Source: Reticulitermes lucifugus (taxonomy: Eukaryota > Arthropoda > Insecta > Blattodea > Rhinotermitidae). Taken from it: a stretch of DNA of 64,000 nucleotides. Where the stretch lies: positions 1 to 64,000 of the forward strand of contig JAKCWW010001732.1 of assembly GCA_026260175.1 (NCBI GenBank), read 5' to 3'. Position 1 is the stretch's first letter. Every line of letters starts with the position of its first letter. Below are positions 10,030 to 22,592 of the stretch, one piece after another. The notes beneath the pieces are model-generated. The model ran no database searches, was not told the origin of the DNA, and saw nothing but the letters and a program-made list of their open reading frames with translations. The position numbers were made by a program, and so were the translations under genes.

Positions 10030-10465
10030 GTTGTATTAAATGCCGTATAACGTTAACGTTAACATGATACTGTTATACATAAGGCTAAACACAACATGTT
10101 CCTCGCGAAAAGAAAACGAAATTACTGATCACATTTGTACGGCATTGAAAATGTTCACGAATAGGAAAAATAGGAATAACAGGAAAAACAGGAAAAACAA
10201 CAGAGCTTAGGGCCAGAAGCTTTGCCTTATGCAGATGTTTCCATGCCCTATAGCCTCTTATTAGATGCAAACTTCTGGAATGAAGAATGATGTTAATCGT
10301 TCACAAATGTATTATGCTAATACGGATCTTGTTTCTGAGCCATAAGCCTACTCCGTATTACTGAAGGTACGGAGATGGAGGAAATAAAGATCTCCGATAC
10401 GCCAACATCGCAGCTTACGGTGCCACTGTAAATCTAGATCTACACGAGTTTCCGAGCTTGTGGGT
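10030..10465. other. No recognised feature
   Basis: Contains a short GGAAAAA/GGAATAA repeat stretch (10155-10200) and otherwise nothing recognisable. Confidence 0.3.
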
Positions 10466-10517
10466 AACCAAGAAGAGCGAAGACCTCATCTACACCGCGG
10501 CGGAAGCATGAAATCTT
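10466..10517 (+). repeat. Family B element 3' end fragment
   Basis: AAGAAGAGCGAAGACCTCAT followed by CACCGCGGCGGAAGCATGAA matches the last 50 bp of the family B elements at 980-1222 and 40410-40588. The inverted arm is absent. Confidence 0.55.
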
Positions 10518-11869
10518 GCAGGATTGCATGTCAGAGAACATTACCTTCATAGTAGAGATTCTTGAAGCCATACCTTCTTTCGATAGCACTAACGTAATAT
10601 TCCTAAATTATTTTTTAATGTAGATTGTGTAAATATCTCCACAAGTGAAAAAAAATATATAAAATAATGATTCAAACAACTGCCACGCGTCTTTGCACAA
10701 ACTACACGAAGCAAGCACATGCAGATGAGGTCTCATTCATCCGTATCCGCAAACGCTAGACGCTGTTTAACAGAATATGTGGCAATGCAGTACCGGGGAC
10801 TCTAGAGCATAAGATAAATTTGATACGAAAAACGATTTGTGATATCAATATTGGCTTATCCGTATTTAATATACGTAAAAGTATTTAAAAAGAAATAAAT
10901 ATAAGAATAACTTCACTTTAGTTTTTATTGATCTAGTACATTTCACATAAAGATCAAATATAGAGCTACCGAATTTTTCAAAGACGGCCAATCGTAGAAA
11001 ATGTGGCAAGTGACGTCGAAGAGTGGCACCTAAAATTTTTTACTCTGCTGCGCAACTGGACGTTATAGTACGTTCTGAGGAACACCATAGAATTTAATTT
11101 GTATGATATCGTTCGAGCTAGGAACAAGATTATTGTGTGAAATAATTTGTTACGTAATGACCCAGGCGAATAGATCGCTTTTACATATTAGATTACGTGG
11201 AAAAATATGAGATTGAGGAAATTCTATCTACTTTTCTATAACGCTATTTTTGGAAAGACTGCCGTTTCGAGATTCAGTGGTAGACAAACTCGGCCTAGAT
11301 GACGGAACACCTTCGCTCCGCGGGAGCACACCATGAAAAGCATAGCTCCTTTAAAGGGACATAGCTTTTATGTAAAAATTTCACGGCGTGTATAATACTT
11401 ACTGAAATATGCGGACAATGGTTTGCAGACTCCGTGTGGCATATACGTAATGGAATTTGATTGTAACAGAATGGTCCTAACTGTGCAAGCAATAAAATAA
11501 TCTCAAGGCAAATTAGATATTGAAATTAATACAGAAAGAGCATTTGACCTGCGCGCACACACATATACTTACATACAGTACATAATATACATTTTATCTA
11601 ACCTGGGATATAACGCTGTGTCGTTGGGTAAATAATTCCCAAATTTTCGAACTATCCTAATGCCTTCATATTCAGGGTCAAGGAGTTCTATGTTGGTAAC
11701 CATCTACACAATGATAAAGCAGAACACCCTAGAATACTTAATCTTCGGCAACAGCACTGTGAGGAATTTAAATCTCACGTACGAGTATATAATAGTATTT
11801 CCTGGAAATCCATTAACGATTGTACTTTTGATTAAACACTAGCTGTCATAAATCCAGGAGTGTCCTGAC
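10518..11869. other. No recognised feature
   Basis: AT-rich, no open frame above 65 codons with any recognisable content, and no repeat seen elsewhere in the window. Confidence 0.3.
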
Positions 11870-12394
11870 TCCGGACTGAACTTGGACATTGTTGACACCG
11901 TGCATCTTCGTCATATTAAATTAAGACAGATAGTACACTTCGTTCCCCACAAGACACACATATCATATGGTAAGTCATTCATATATAATAAATAGAAAAT
12001 TAATAATGAAAACCGTTAACAACCAGATACATATACAAATTCTATATTACTTATCAAAATCGTTTATTTTACAGTCCATAATACCACGATTCTACATGCC
12101 AGCACTTCCACAATCAACACTGTCTACAATAATTTTACAACTATTATACAACTTTTAACAAAGACTTTTAACAAAATTTTAACTTATAATACATAAGTTT
12201 TAATGTGCTGTTAGACTATTTAAAATCATGTGAGTGAAGTGACAGTAGCTTTCAACAAAAAAATCCCCCTGACGATGATCCTACGATCGAAACACGTGTA
12301 GGGGTATAATTTTAACAATTATAATAAAGCTACAATAAAAGTGGTTTTAGTTGTGCATCAGTTGGTCTGAAACTTAATTTAATCCGGACTGAAC
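11870..12394 (+). mobile_element. 501-bp non-coding insertion with perfect 12-bp target-site duplication
   Basis: TCCGGACTGAAC is at 11870-11881 and again at 12383-12394. Between them lie 501 bp with no coding frame, carrying a complete hammerhead-like module at 12265-12304. The 3' part (TTGTGCATCAGTTGGTCTGA) resembles the 3' end of family C. The clean duplication says this is a single insertion event, and the element is short and non-autonomous. Confidence 0.75.
12265..12304 (+). ncRNA. Hammerhead-ribozyme-like module, best-formed stem III
   Basis: Stem I CCCC (12265-12268) pairs with GGGG (12301-12304). Core CTGACGA is at 12269-12275, extra T at 12276. Stem II GATC/GATC encloses CTAC (12277-12288). 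GAA is at 12289-12291. Stem III is the perfect palindrome ACACGTGT (12292-12299), starting A and ending T as the hammerhead fold needs. The unpaired base before stem I is A (12300), an allowed cleavage-site base. Confidence 0.68.
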
Positions 12395-13789
12395 GTTTAC
12401 AAAAATTGTTACAGCAGCTGGAGTCGGCCTTAGTTGGGCATTATAAATACTTCACGTATCGCAGTTTGGAGTAAAGGAGTTAAAACGATCACGTCCGTTT
12501 TCAAACTGTCGATGTCAAGGATCTCTTTGCGCACTTCCAGTGCAAAGAGAGCATTGATATAAACAAATGCGACTGGAACCATACACAATATTGAGCTCCT
12601 GTTAAGATTATTTCTTTTGGAGTTGAAGTTTCACAGCACACCACGCCTGTGCTTGGAGGTAGACGATTAGTGACAAAGCGGACGGGAGAAGGTGCTTGTG
12701 TGAGTGAATGTTTATAGTACTTAAACCGACGTAGGCATAACCTAAAATACGCAAAGAGTGATTTAAATTTTTTAAATGTTCCATTTTCAATCCTTGCACT
12801 AATGTTGAGCCTGACGTTAGCTTTTATACCTATATAGTACGCTATACTACACTTTTGTCGTTTACCACCGAACATGGAGGGGAAAAAAACAGAATATAAA
12901 TAAATACAACATAAAACAAAATTTAATTAAATAGCGGCTGATACAAAAAGGTTTTGTCAAAGTGACTTAGACGTTTTTATTAAAGCTAATTTAAAAATTA
13001 CATAAATAATTGTATTATTTTCATCGCCTAATTTGCATGAAAAGATCATCTTCTCAGTACACTTTAGTGTTCTGAATTACAAGTTCAAGCCTATAGAAAT
13101 GCTTCGTTCTCGTAATAGGCACCGAGAACTGCTTTTTAGTTGCGCTGTTTTAAATGGTAAAATGACATAAAATATTATAACTCTTTATGTGGATGTGAGT
13201 TTTTCTGACAAATTCTATGAATTAAAGCAGGTCTATTGAGGTTTTATCTCCTACTAATTCCGACCACATGACGAATGATTATCAGCACATAATGACGGTA
13301 CTGCACAGAGCACGCCACTGGACAATCAGATGTTTCAACCTAAGAAAACTTAAAGGATTCTTCACTCATATTTTCTTCATTACCAAAGACATAATCTTTC
13401 GCCCAATTTTTAAATAAATTATTCTTCAACAGTAAAGTTGTCTGTTTGGCTTAAATGACAATCTTATAAAGGTATATGTCTGCTACCAATGTTCTGGTGT
13501 ATGGACTTAGCCGCACTATAGGCTAACAAAGCAGTTGAAAACGGCTCGGTTTTGCACTGTAAATTAATTATGTTCTCCTAAATGGCGAAAAATGTGTGAG
13601 GTTATTTATGGATACTCCGCAAAAAGTTGGCGGAAATTCAGGAGTTTTTATACAGGATATTTGATTATAATTTTTTCTATAACCCATATACGTATCTATT
13701 CGACACCGTGAGCGAAATAATCACTAGGCTATTGTAGCAATAAACAGAGAATGATTTTAACAAATATTTATTAAAGGTTTATGGCTAAA
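12395..13789. other. No recognised feature; one unexplained open frame
   Basis: A 124-codon open frame lies on the reverse strand (12501-12875) in a slightly GC-richer stretch. It has no recognisable domain, no helix or signal peptide, and a patchy composition. I do not call it a gene. Confidence 0.3.
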
Positions 13790-14008
13790 TTAAATTTTCT
13801 CAATGACCAGCTTGTTACCGCACGCATGTAATCTGTATTCGCCTCGCCTGCTATCAGTATGAAATTTCTCTCCTTGTGCCAGCAGAGGTTTAGTTGATAA
13901 CAGCCGTTGCTTTGCTTCCACCTTGTACTTCGTACATAGATTTGACTGCATGCAACCTCGGCAGAATAATAATACGGTTAAGTTAGGTGGCGGATATTGC
14001 CATGCCAC
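13790..14008 (-). other. GC-richer island with a 72-codon open frame, unidentified
   Basis: Composition rises above the surroundings at about 13800-14030. The reverse-strand frame is open for 72 codons, but no family is recognisable. It may be a repeat fragment or an exon. Confidence 0.2.
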
Positions 14009-15162
14009 CGCCCCGCTTGGGCCTATCCTTTTTCTTGATAATTTTAGAAAAACACTCCGTAAACGTTGCTAAAATATAGACATGCTCCCTCAAGTCTCAT
14101 CCACGTTAGTCCTCCTGCAAAAATGGGCATATTCTCTACATAAAACGGAGTCAATATTTCTAAAATTTATTGTAATCAGCAGCTCTCAAATATCCCTCGA
14201 TCAGATATGATCATCGGAAGCAGGTTAATGCAGCTAAAACCTTCTACATTCGTATTCGTAAAATACCCGATTCCAGTTTCAAATGTGTCTGGTTTATTGG
14301 TTATGAAATTTTACGTTCTATAAAAAAAGATTTCTTTTTGATAAAAGGACTTAGCGAATACCTAGAAACAGAAAAAGGAACAGCATTTACTAATGTATGT
14401 AAAAGAAGGGAAAGGAAAAAGCTTTACTTCATGAAAATAAATCGTCATTTTTTTATAAACAGCTGTCAAACATAATGTGACATATTTCGGCGTATAGACA
14501 AGAAATCACCAAAAGAGTTTTCATCAGAAATCAAGGTCACACTCACTTAATGCGGCATCTTGTATGTTAAGTTACATGTTCTTACTTTATTGTAAACAAC
14601 ATATTTTCCAATTCTGTTTTAGGGAAATTTATTCGGCCATGTCGTGTCAGTAAACTTAATTAAAAACGCACCTGCTCTTAATTTTGATAACAATTTTAAA
14701 ATAAATATACAGGCTAAAAAGCATAGCTCAGGTCCGCGGTAATATTCACGTGAGAAACTAGCCCATCGAATTCCACAAAGTTCCTTCATTTCTACGAATT
14801 TCCAAATGCGTTGATATTTATGTTTTAAAGTTTACACTGTAATATGAAATAAAAGCAATTAAAAAAGAAATTCATAGTGTTGAGAAATTTCCCTAAAATA
14901 GAGAGGGAAAAAACTTCACTAACAACAACAGAAGAAAGTTCAATGAAGAATTTAACGAAGTTTATCCGTATAGGATGCAGTAGTCAGCTTGCTACCATTT
15001 CCTAGCATTTGTTTTGGTAGGAAATTTCTGCAGCTCGTGCAGAAGAGGCAGAGAGAGAGAGAATGTTTATTTTTTCAACATCCACATCTGTGCGTAGCTG
15101 TGTGAAGTAACAGCAATACACCTGTGGTTCCGAATCTCAGTTCGCGAAGTAAACTACTTCAT
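14009..15162. other. No recognised feature
   Basis: Very AT-rich. A short GAGAGAGAGAG run (15050-15061) is the only simple repeat. Confidence 0.3.
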
Positions 15163-15268
15163 GGCCGTGCCATGGCTCAGGCGGCTAGTCGCCGGCCTCC
15201 CACCGCGGAGGGTCGAGTTCTATCCCGGGGTAAGTCCATGTGGGATTTGTGGTGGACAAAGTGGACAG
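15163..15268 (+). mobile_element. SINE family A, 5' fragment
   Basis: GGCCGTGCCATGGCTCAGG head, the tRNA-like region with a mutated B box, and the body to GTGGACAAAGTGG. It stops abruptly, losing the 3' two thirds of the family. Confidence 0.85.
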
Positions 15269-15509
15269 ACCAGGACTAGTGAAAAGTATATCATAATTTA
15301 TTTGCATCCAGTGGGATGGAAGGATTTTGTATAACTACTGGCGAGAAGAATTTAACATTGAGCTATTAATTAGCTTCATTTTTGGCGCTAATTGAGAAAA
15401 AGACGGCTATTACTAGATTTTAGAGACGTAACACACTTATTCAGTTCACGGAACACCAGTATTCCATGGGTCTATAGTTTTGTAAACAGCTGACATGTAT
15501 GTTATGGAA

Positions 15510-15735
15510 AGAAAAACACAAACAAACAAGGAAACAAACAAATAAAACATACACACACACACAAATAAAGCATACACATAGATATACATATATACAGATA
15601 AATACAAACGTACACATGCATAAACTTATGCCCACATACGAACACATGCATAAACTTATGCCCACATACGAACGAACAAACAAACAAACATACATACATA
15701 TACGTATCTACATACATACGTACGTACATACAACA
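15510..15735. repeat. Microsatellite-rich tract with a 30-bp tandem duplication
   Basis: Runs of ACAAACAA, CACACA, and TACATACATA. Within it a 30-bp unit containing CATGCATAAACTTATGCCCA is tandemly duplicated (15612-15672). Open frames of 82-98 codons on both strands here are by-products of the tetranucleotide repeats. Confidence 0.9.
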
Positions 15736-16496
15736 ATAATGGGTAAGCATAAAGTAATTCAGAATAAGATAATCGGTCTTTAGGTGGTGGATGGACAATT
15801 ATAGTTGAAAAAACAGACATGGCAGTGTGGAGATGTGTCACAGCTGGAGGAATTTCGGTATTTCGTGTATGATTTTAGTGCGCTACTAAAGAATAGGCCT
15901 ACTTCAGCATGACATAGGCTAAAATATTGACAGTTAAGACAAATATTATAATTACGTTCCTGCGGATTGTGTCTTATTATTTAAGAGTGAGGAGTGTAAA
16001 TTTTATTAAAAGGTAGAAAATTACTGACACCCATTGATTGCGTAAGTTTCTACCGTCATTTACTGTACACTTTAGTAACTATCAGTGAATTAGTAGAGTA
16101 CTTTAGATATTTAATATGGTCTTATTACAGTGTCGTCTTACGATCCAATGTTTAATATAGCCTCTTCAAGGATATAATAATACAACGTACAGCACCTGAG
16201 ATATAACAGTTAAAACACAGGAAATAAAGGTACTCCTGAGTAACAGTATTTTATTTTAACATCCAAGTACCAAGATGTTGCACTGATTTTAATAATTTGT
16301 GAGCGTCTCCTTGAAATTGAATAGAATTTTATAATAATACAGTTTAATGAGAGTAGATACGTGATAATTTTATGATAAACACAACATATAGCTACGTTAT
16401 TAACGATAATTCTCGCACTAATACAACGATACTTGTAACGGAGAGGCCTCTTTCATCTGTATTGTTCAATTTCCTTTGCATATTCTTGTAAAGACG
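15736..16496. other. No recognised feature
   Basis: AT-rich, no repeats in common with the rest of the window noticed. Confidence 0.3.
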
Positions 16497-16535
16497 TTTC
16501 CTGATAATAGCCATAATGGCTGAAATATGTAGCAT
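16497..16535 (+). ncRNA. Hammerhead-like module, decayed core
   Basis: CTGATAA (16501-16507), T, stem AGCC/GGCT around ATAAT (16509-16521), GAA, ATATGT, A. The stem is perfect and different from every other copy. Core G is replaced by A, and stem I is not convincing. Confidence 0.45.
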
Positions 16536-17997
16536 AATTACGAAAAATTGAACCTTTTTACAATAAATGAATTATTGCGTTTGACTGTAATTCTTGTTAT
16601 ATTTTTAATTGAAAAAATGGGGTCAAGAAAAATAAATTTCTGGCTGTACAAAAAAGACAGGAGTAAAATAATATGCCTGAGAGCAGTGACGGAAAAAAAG
16701 ATGGATTAAGACCGGGGTCGGGAGACGAAGGTGCCTCCTATTTTTAGAGAGGAAGATGCCATGTATATACTAATTAAATGTTCTGTAATGAAAACTCGAA
16801 CAGAAGAGGAAATATTGTAATGGTAAAGTTGTAACGTTATATTATAGTGGTAGTAGTGGTAGTAGTAGTAGTTGTTGTGATGGTGGTGGTGTTGTAGAAT
16901 ATAAACAACAAAATGAGAGTGCAGACCAATATGAATGAGTATATATTTAAGAAATCTTCTCCCCAACATCTGATGTTACACTGACACAGATTCATGCACG
17001 CAACGAAATTCAACGCGATAAATATTTATACTCGTATTCAATAAATAATGTACAGTGCACTTTTAATTTTTTCATATCTCGATGATTTTCATTTTGTTAA
17101 GTAGACAAATTTCTTTCCTGCACACACGCCTTTGATAGAGAATTTCCTCCGCAATTAATCCTTTTTAATCTGAACAGGCCCTCTCGAACTCTTTGTTTTG
17201 TTACGTCCTGTGGCGCACGTAATAGCATAGCACGCCTTTAATTTGCCACTCTTACCGTCTCACTTCCTCATGTACACAAGAGCACAACTTTGTTTTGGTT
17301 GATTGTTTAGACATCCGAACCAACGTGTCAATATATTACATTTATGATCCGCTCCAGTAATTTCATGTCACGGAAAAGGAATAAGTGCATTCTACGAAAC
17401 TTTGTAGACTGCAGGTGAAACAAATTCCCAGGACTTACGTGTGTTATGGGCCTAAATTTTACATGGTTCTGACAGTGTCTTTACTGAGTTAAAGAATTTT
17501 TCTTCAGTCTTCCAAGAAAGAAATCAGATTTGGCTCTGCAAAGATTATTACCTTTCACCGTAATGAATGAAAATGGTAAAAAACCAAATCACGTTGAATC
17601 TTTGCACGAAGTAAGGTGACTGTTTATTTAAAAATCCCTTACGAATAACATAAATTATTTAATGTCGAATTAGATGAATTATGTACTGTGAACTGGACAA
17701 GGTGAAGAATCAGATGTGGATTATTTAAACAAAGAATGTCCATATTAATTTAGACAATTGAACTAAACCTCAGTCACAACAAGCTGTCGCCAATTGAGAT
17801 ACGAACCGGTTACTCCATAAATATATGTCAAAAGCTATATGCGTGTATTAATGTGTTTGGCAAGGAAACTAAAACACTGCAATTTCAAACAAATTAACAC
17901 AAACAGTATTTCTTAATTTTAATTTTGGAAGTGGCTCGTCATATGCAAGAAATTATACAAGACACATGAAGTGCTTTGGCGACATAGCCGTTACATT
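16536..17997. other. No recognised feature
   Basis: Holds a GTAGTAGTAGTTGTTG-type trinucleotide tract at 16848-16895. Nothing else stands out. Confidence 0.3.
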
Positions 17998-18200
17998 GAG
18001 CCGAAGTAGCTCAGTAGTATGCGGGGTACAACTGGGAGATCAGGGTTCTATTCCTGGCAGAGACCTATCCAATGGGTTCAGGGGGTCCTTTCCCGATTGT
18101 AAACGGACTGAATCGTGAACAATTAATCTAAATATAGTGCCGAGGTCAAGAATGCTTGGCGCTGAACCTCCATTCTTTCATACACCTTCAGGGAATAGGG
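17998..18200 (+). mobile_element. tRNA-derived SINE family H
   Basis: A-box-like GTAGCTCAGTAGTATGCGG (18006-18024) and B-box-like GGGTTCTATTCC (18043-18054) at tRNA spacing, followed by a body with AGTGCCGAGGTCAAGAATGC. A body fragment of the same family is at 45980-46090. The anticodon-arm region does not form a good tRNA, so it is a SINE head rather than a gene. Confidence 0.75.
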
Positions 18201-19769
18201 CTCAATAATCACAGAGAAAAATTTTATTTATTAGCAGAGTTTTGTAATTGAATCTCTAAGAAGTATAAGGCGTTAGTACCATGTTCTGCAAGGTGGACTT
18301 AATAATTCAACAGAAGCTGAAATTAACCAAACATAAGAAACGCGAGGTTGGGGTTTTCACAGCTCAGCTGATAAAGATGTCCAACTTCAGAGATATGACT
18401 ACGTAACTATACGGAGGCTCTTCCTGCGTCCATTTTCGAAGAGTAAGACGAGACGGAAACAAATATGGGGAAAGAATGCCCCTCAAAAATAGCGATAACT
18501 GCGTACCAGTCTACAGGGCGTCATATACAAGAGCACGGAATTATGTACAGGCAATATTTTTCCACCCATAAAGTAAGCTATAGACCCATAAATGCAGATT
18601 TGTATAACTCATTAGAAACTGCTTTACTTCACTTGAAGTAGCAACGAATGGGCGGCATTTGGCCGTAACCTTAGGCTATATGGATGGTTAACATCATCCA
18701 ACAAGAAGTGTGAAGCAATGAATAACAGAAGTTCCTTTTAGAGTATGGTTTGTTTTCTTTACGAAAATACACAATTCGTAGGCTGCAAGGCGAATGTCTC
18801 TTACCAAATCATATTATGTGTTTATGTTATGGTCTCACAAATAAATTTGTATACAGTTTCCTGGATCACTGCTTCATAGTTTAATCCCACTACTTCCGTG
18901 TATGTAACGAGAAATATATGCAGTTCAGTCTCGATATATGAATGCACGACAACGTTTTGACCCTTGACCTTTCGTATAATTGTTTTTTTTTTTCAAACAA
19001 GTGAAATAAGGTTTCGTTCTGAAGTGTAGCTGCGCACAAACATAAGGAAATATAAATTTCCCTACTAATCAAACCAAAGATATATGTGCAGAAATAACAC
19101 TCTAAATTTGTGCTCAGGAGATACCTGTTTCGAACATTAGCATGGTTAGCGGCTCTTGTGATTGAGGTTTATTATGGTTTTTATCAGTTACTTTGGCAAA
19201 TAATAGAATAAAACCTCAATCGAGGTCCGGCTACTGCCTTCAGCCTCGTTTCCTCTATGTTACTCATAAATCAGGCCCACTTGACGCAGATCTCGGACAT
19301 TGTCCAAAAGCAATTCACAAAAGACCATTAAAACCATGCTTGATGGGAGGAGATTTACATACATGTGACAGATGCCATAAACAAAACTGTAACGTTGACC
19401 ACGTTTTGTATATGTGGAAACTATCATTAGCATCCATCTATTCATATGCCGACATATCAAAATTTTGTATCTATTCTCCAGCCATCAGCCTATTCCACCA
19501 TGTTAGTAATAAGTAAGTCCTGAAATTTTATAGACATATTAAAGGGTGAAATAATACCCCAACCTTCCAAAACAGAGACTGTTAAAATAATGCGTTGAAT
19601 TGTTAGCGTGGAAGTATTCTTTGGTCGTGAAATTTGTGTTTTTGATAGTGGTGATTACAGAATGTGGTGTTCTGGGATGTGACGAAATTTAGTCCAGTAA
19701 AAATTTGACGACTTGCTTTCCCTGAATAGATACAGCGGGGTCCTCAAAAAGTTGGCAAATTTCTACCAC
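18201..19769. other. No recognised feature
   Basis: A 107-codon open frame at 19193-19516 has a Cys/His cluster (HTCDRCHKQNCNVDH) reminiscent of a zinc knuckle, but no flanking domain or splice context. It is left unassigned. Confidence 0.3.
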
Positions 19770-19812
19770 ACTACACAGCGTCATGTCTCAGAGGACGGTA
19801 TCTTTCAATCTT
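19770..19812. repeat. Family B element remnant
   Basis: TACCACACTACACAGCGTCA plus GTCTCAGAGGACGG aligns with the right-arm end of the family B elements. Highly diverged. Confidence 0.4.
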
Positions 19813-19914
19813 TTGGTCATTTTTAGGTGCGTTCGTAAAGTTGCGAAAAGCGACTATTAGTTTCGTCATGTCTGTCTGCCCGCATGGATCAATTCGGCTC
19901 CCAATGGAAGACTT

Positions 19915-20226
19915 TTCATGAAATTTGGTATTTGCGTGTTTTCCAAAAATCTATCTAGAAAATTCAAGTTTAATTAAAGTATGACAAGAATAACATGAAG
20001 ACACGAACATTTATGATATCTCGCTGAATTCTTCTTAGAATGAGAAATATTTCAGACAAATGTTGTAGAGGAAAAGACACACATTTTATGTCCAATAACT
20101 TTTTTCCCGAAAATCGTGTCGTTTATGAGATAATGTGAAAAAATATGGTAGAATCAGAGAGGCCGAACATGACAATATTATAAGGCGCAGAGAGAATGCG
20201 ATTTGCATGCCGGATAACTAAGGCAA
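19915..20226 (+). repeat. Dispersed repeat, copy 2 of 2
   Basis: Matches 5806-6120 with substitutions and small indels throughout. Just upstream, GTCTGTCTGCCCGCATGGAT (19882-19901) may belong to the same family. Confidence 0.75.
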
Positions 20227-20639
20227 GAATACAGACACACAAAATATTTAGTACTTATTATTGTTAAAACCAATACGAAATATATTTATAAATAATAAAT
20301 ATAAGGAACCCATTTTTGCATTTCGCTGGCAACACTGAATATTTTATATTGTTGACAGCTATACCTACGTGAACAACAATAACAAGGAAGGTATTGCTGC
20401 ATTTCCATGGAAACAGTGATGATGCGAATGTGCCATAATGTAACGTTGTACGTACATTGTAAATCTTGTCTGTGTATACAATGCCCAACATTAAAGTACT
20501 TCAGTTATTAAGAATGTGAACTAACCGCACCTGAAGACAGTTTGTGCCGTCATAGTACGCTTAATTTCAAATAACAACACTCAGTCCAACAAAATGCACT
20601 GTATTGTTCCCAGATATTTTATATTACAGTATCACGTTC
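20227..20639. other. No recognised feature
   Basis: AT-rich, no gene or repeat recognised. Confidence 0.3.
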
Positions 20640-20683
20640 AACGCTCCTTCACCTTTCGATCCCTTACGGAATCATCAGGGAAT
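20640..20683 (-). ncRNA. Hammerhead-like module, partial
   Basis: Reverse strand: CTGATGA (20672-20678) intact, stem TTCC/GGGA around GTAA, then TC and GAA (20655-20657). The downstream palindrome is lost, so stem III is not convincing. Confidence 0.4.
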
Positions 20684-22592
20684 CACATTAAAGTAACACT
20701 ACACAAAACCGAACTATCAATCCATGTACACAATAAAAAGATGTAAAAATTCAAGCAATTAAAATGTCGGCGTTTGTTGTATAATGGATCCTGGTATACT
20801 GGAAATTAATGTTTTTTAACATTAATTAATTTCTTGAGATTCAGTGTTAAAGTCAGAAAGACACAAAGGAGGATCAGATATATTTAATACCATGAACGTT
20901 TTCTACACTAAATGAGTCCTAATTAATTTTAGACGCATGTCTTTAAAATATCCATGGGATCTGTAGCTGTATCTTAATTACTGCTCCTTAACAAAAACCT
21001 TATGCCTGTCTGATTTCTCCATTTTATAAGCTCGAACTGTCATAAAAATATTCCTTGCACTGTTCGCCTTACATAATACGGACAGAAAGCACCCGTTATT
21101 GCTATGTCATACACAGTCAGAATTTCACGGCGGTGGTTGTTCAGACTCTAGTATTCTGGGTTGCGATACCGTTCGTTTTGTATGTACTCGCAGTTACCGA
21201 CTTTTTGGAGGAACTTTCCACCTTAAGTTTCAAAGGTGCAGTACGTAGGGTCAGCAAAAAGTTATAGTTTGGGACTCAGCTTTTCTTCCCTAGAAGTCGG
21301 AAAACCGAATGGGAAAAAGCAGCAGAGCTGAGTCCCGAAATATCGACAGGTAGCAAGTCAAGTGGCAATCAAATACACAGAAGGAGAGAGCAGTTTTCAT
21401 TTCTCATCCGCGGATCTGATTGGCCACATTCCTCGCAACCTGCTTTACAACCACCTGTATCTTGATCCCGCTTATTTCAACCGTGAAGATGGAGGCAGCA
21501 TATTCCTCCGAAACAATTGTGTTCATGTACAATAGGATGCCTTGTCACATCACAGAAAGGGAAACATTCGAAACACATCTTTAAAATTTACGATTCGCTG
21601 AATCACAGTGCGAATGCAGATTTATAGGACTACAGCATCAGTAGAGCATTTGTATTTAATGTAGATCCGATTCTTGGACACGGTCGCTGTGTGAGAGTGG
21701 GAGCTGTTGCCGAAGTTTCGGAGAAAGAGTGGTCAGAACAACCATTCCACGTGCTGATTCGGACACTGATAAAAGAAGCAGCACTGTTTATCGAAATGTA
21801 GGCAGGATAGCCCACTTCTATAGGGCAACAAGATCCAAGAGCAGGTTCAAATTCATTCAGGAACATTGGCGCACCCAAGGGGGGAGGGGGCTGCCGGGCT
21901 TCTGCACCCCCGAAAGAGAAATTAAAATAAAACACAGATTTTGTAGACACGATTTTTATCAAATGTTTTATGTGATTTAGGCGTCAGCCTAAATCAGCTA
22001 CTGAAATCGGCCGATGACAAATACATTGGAATATTGAAAAATATAATAAATACTTACGAATATGCAGAGTCTCTTTCCTTTTTCAGTTAGTTTTAATTTT
22101 CCCTGTAACCTAGTTAGTTGTCGTCTCGGAGAGTTTGACATGACTTTTATAACATATTTTTTAAAATCAAACATAAATTATATATAGCCTCAGGTTCCTC
22201 CCCCCCCCCAGAAGTTAAATTCTGTGTGCGCCTATGGTCAGTAAATAATTTAAGTATGAGTTTTATAATATTTCCTCCATCTTTATTCCTTACGGACTAC
22301 CCAGATAGATTACATTTTGAAGAAAAGCAGTTGTACACATTGCGCCCTAGCTCAAACTGGTTGTAGTTAAATGGATGCAGATGTAGGCTATATCGGAATT
22401 TCTGTCGCTGATGTACAGCCTTCCTTTTCCAAATGAGTCAATTATTGACTCTGAAAACAAAAGAATCTTCCGTGCGAGAAGACGCATCTTCCTATCTGAA
22501 AACATCTAGGGAGTAGTTTAGAACGCACAGAGAGCTGTAGGTTAGGATATGCAATACCAGTTTAGGGTCGTCCATTTGTCGGCATTGAAAAT
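20684..22592. other. Mostly unrecognised, one module relic
   Basis: Apart from the module relic at 21478-21527, no gene or known repeat was recognised. A C-run (22200-22209) and G-runs (21880-21890) are homopolymer tracts. Confidence 0.3.
21478..21527 (+). ncRNA. Hammerhead-like module relic
   Basis: GTGAAGA (21483-21489), T, stem GGAGG/CCTCC (21491-21509), GAA, then the perfect palindrome ACAATTGT (21513-21520). The first core base is changed and stem I does not pair. Confidence 0.4.

Noticed and set aside
15499-15798. Overlapping 84-98 codon frames on both strands
   Set aside because: Produced by tetranucleotide microsatellites and a tandem duplication; composition is repeats of Tyr/Thr/His or Cys/Val.
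18001-18070. Genuine tRNA gene
   Set aside because: A and B boxes are present but the arms do not form a proper cloverleaf, and a SINE body follows.
19193-19516. Zinc-finger-like Cys/His frame
   Set aside because: Too few residues and no domain context to support a call.
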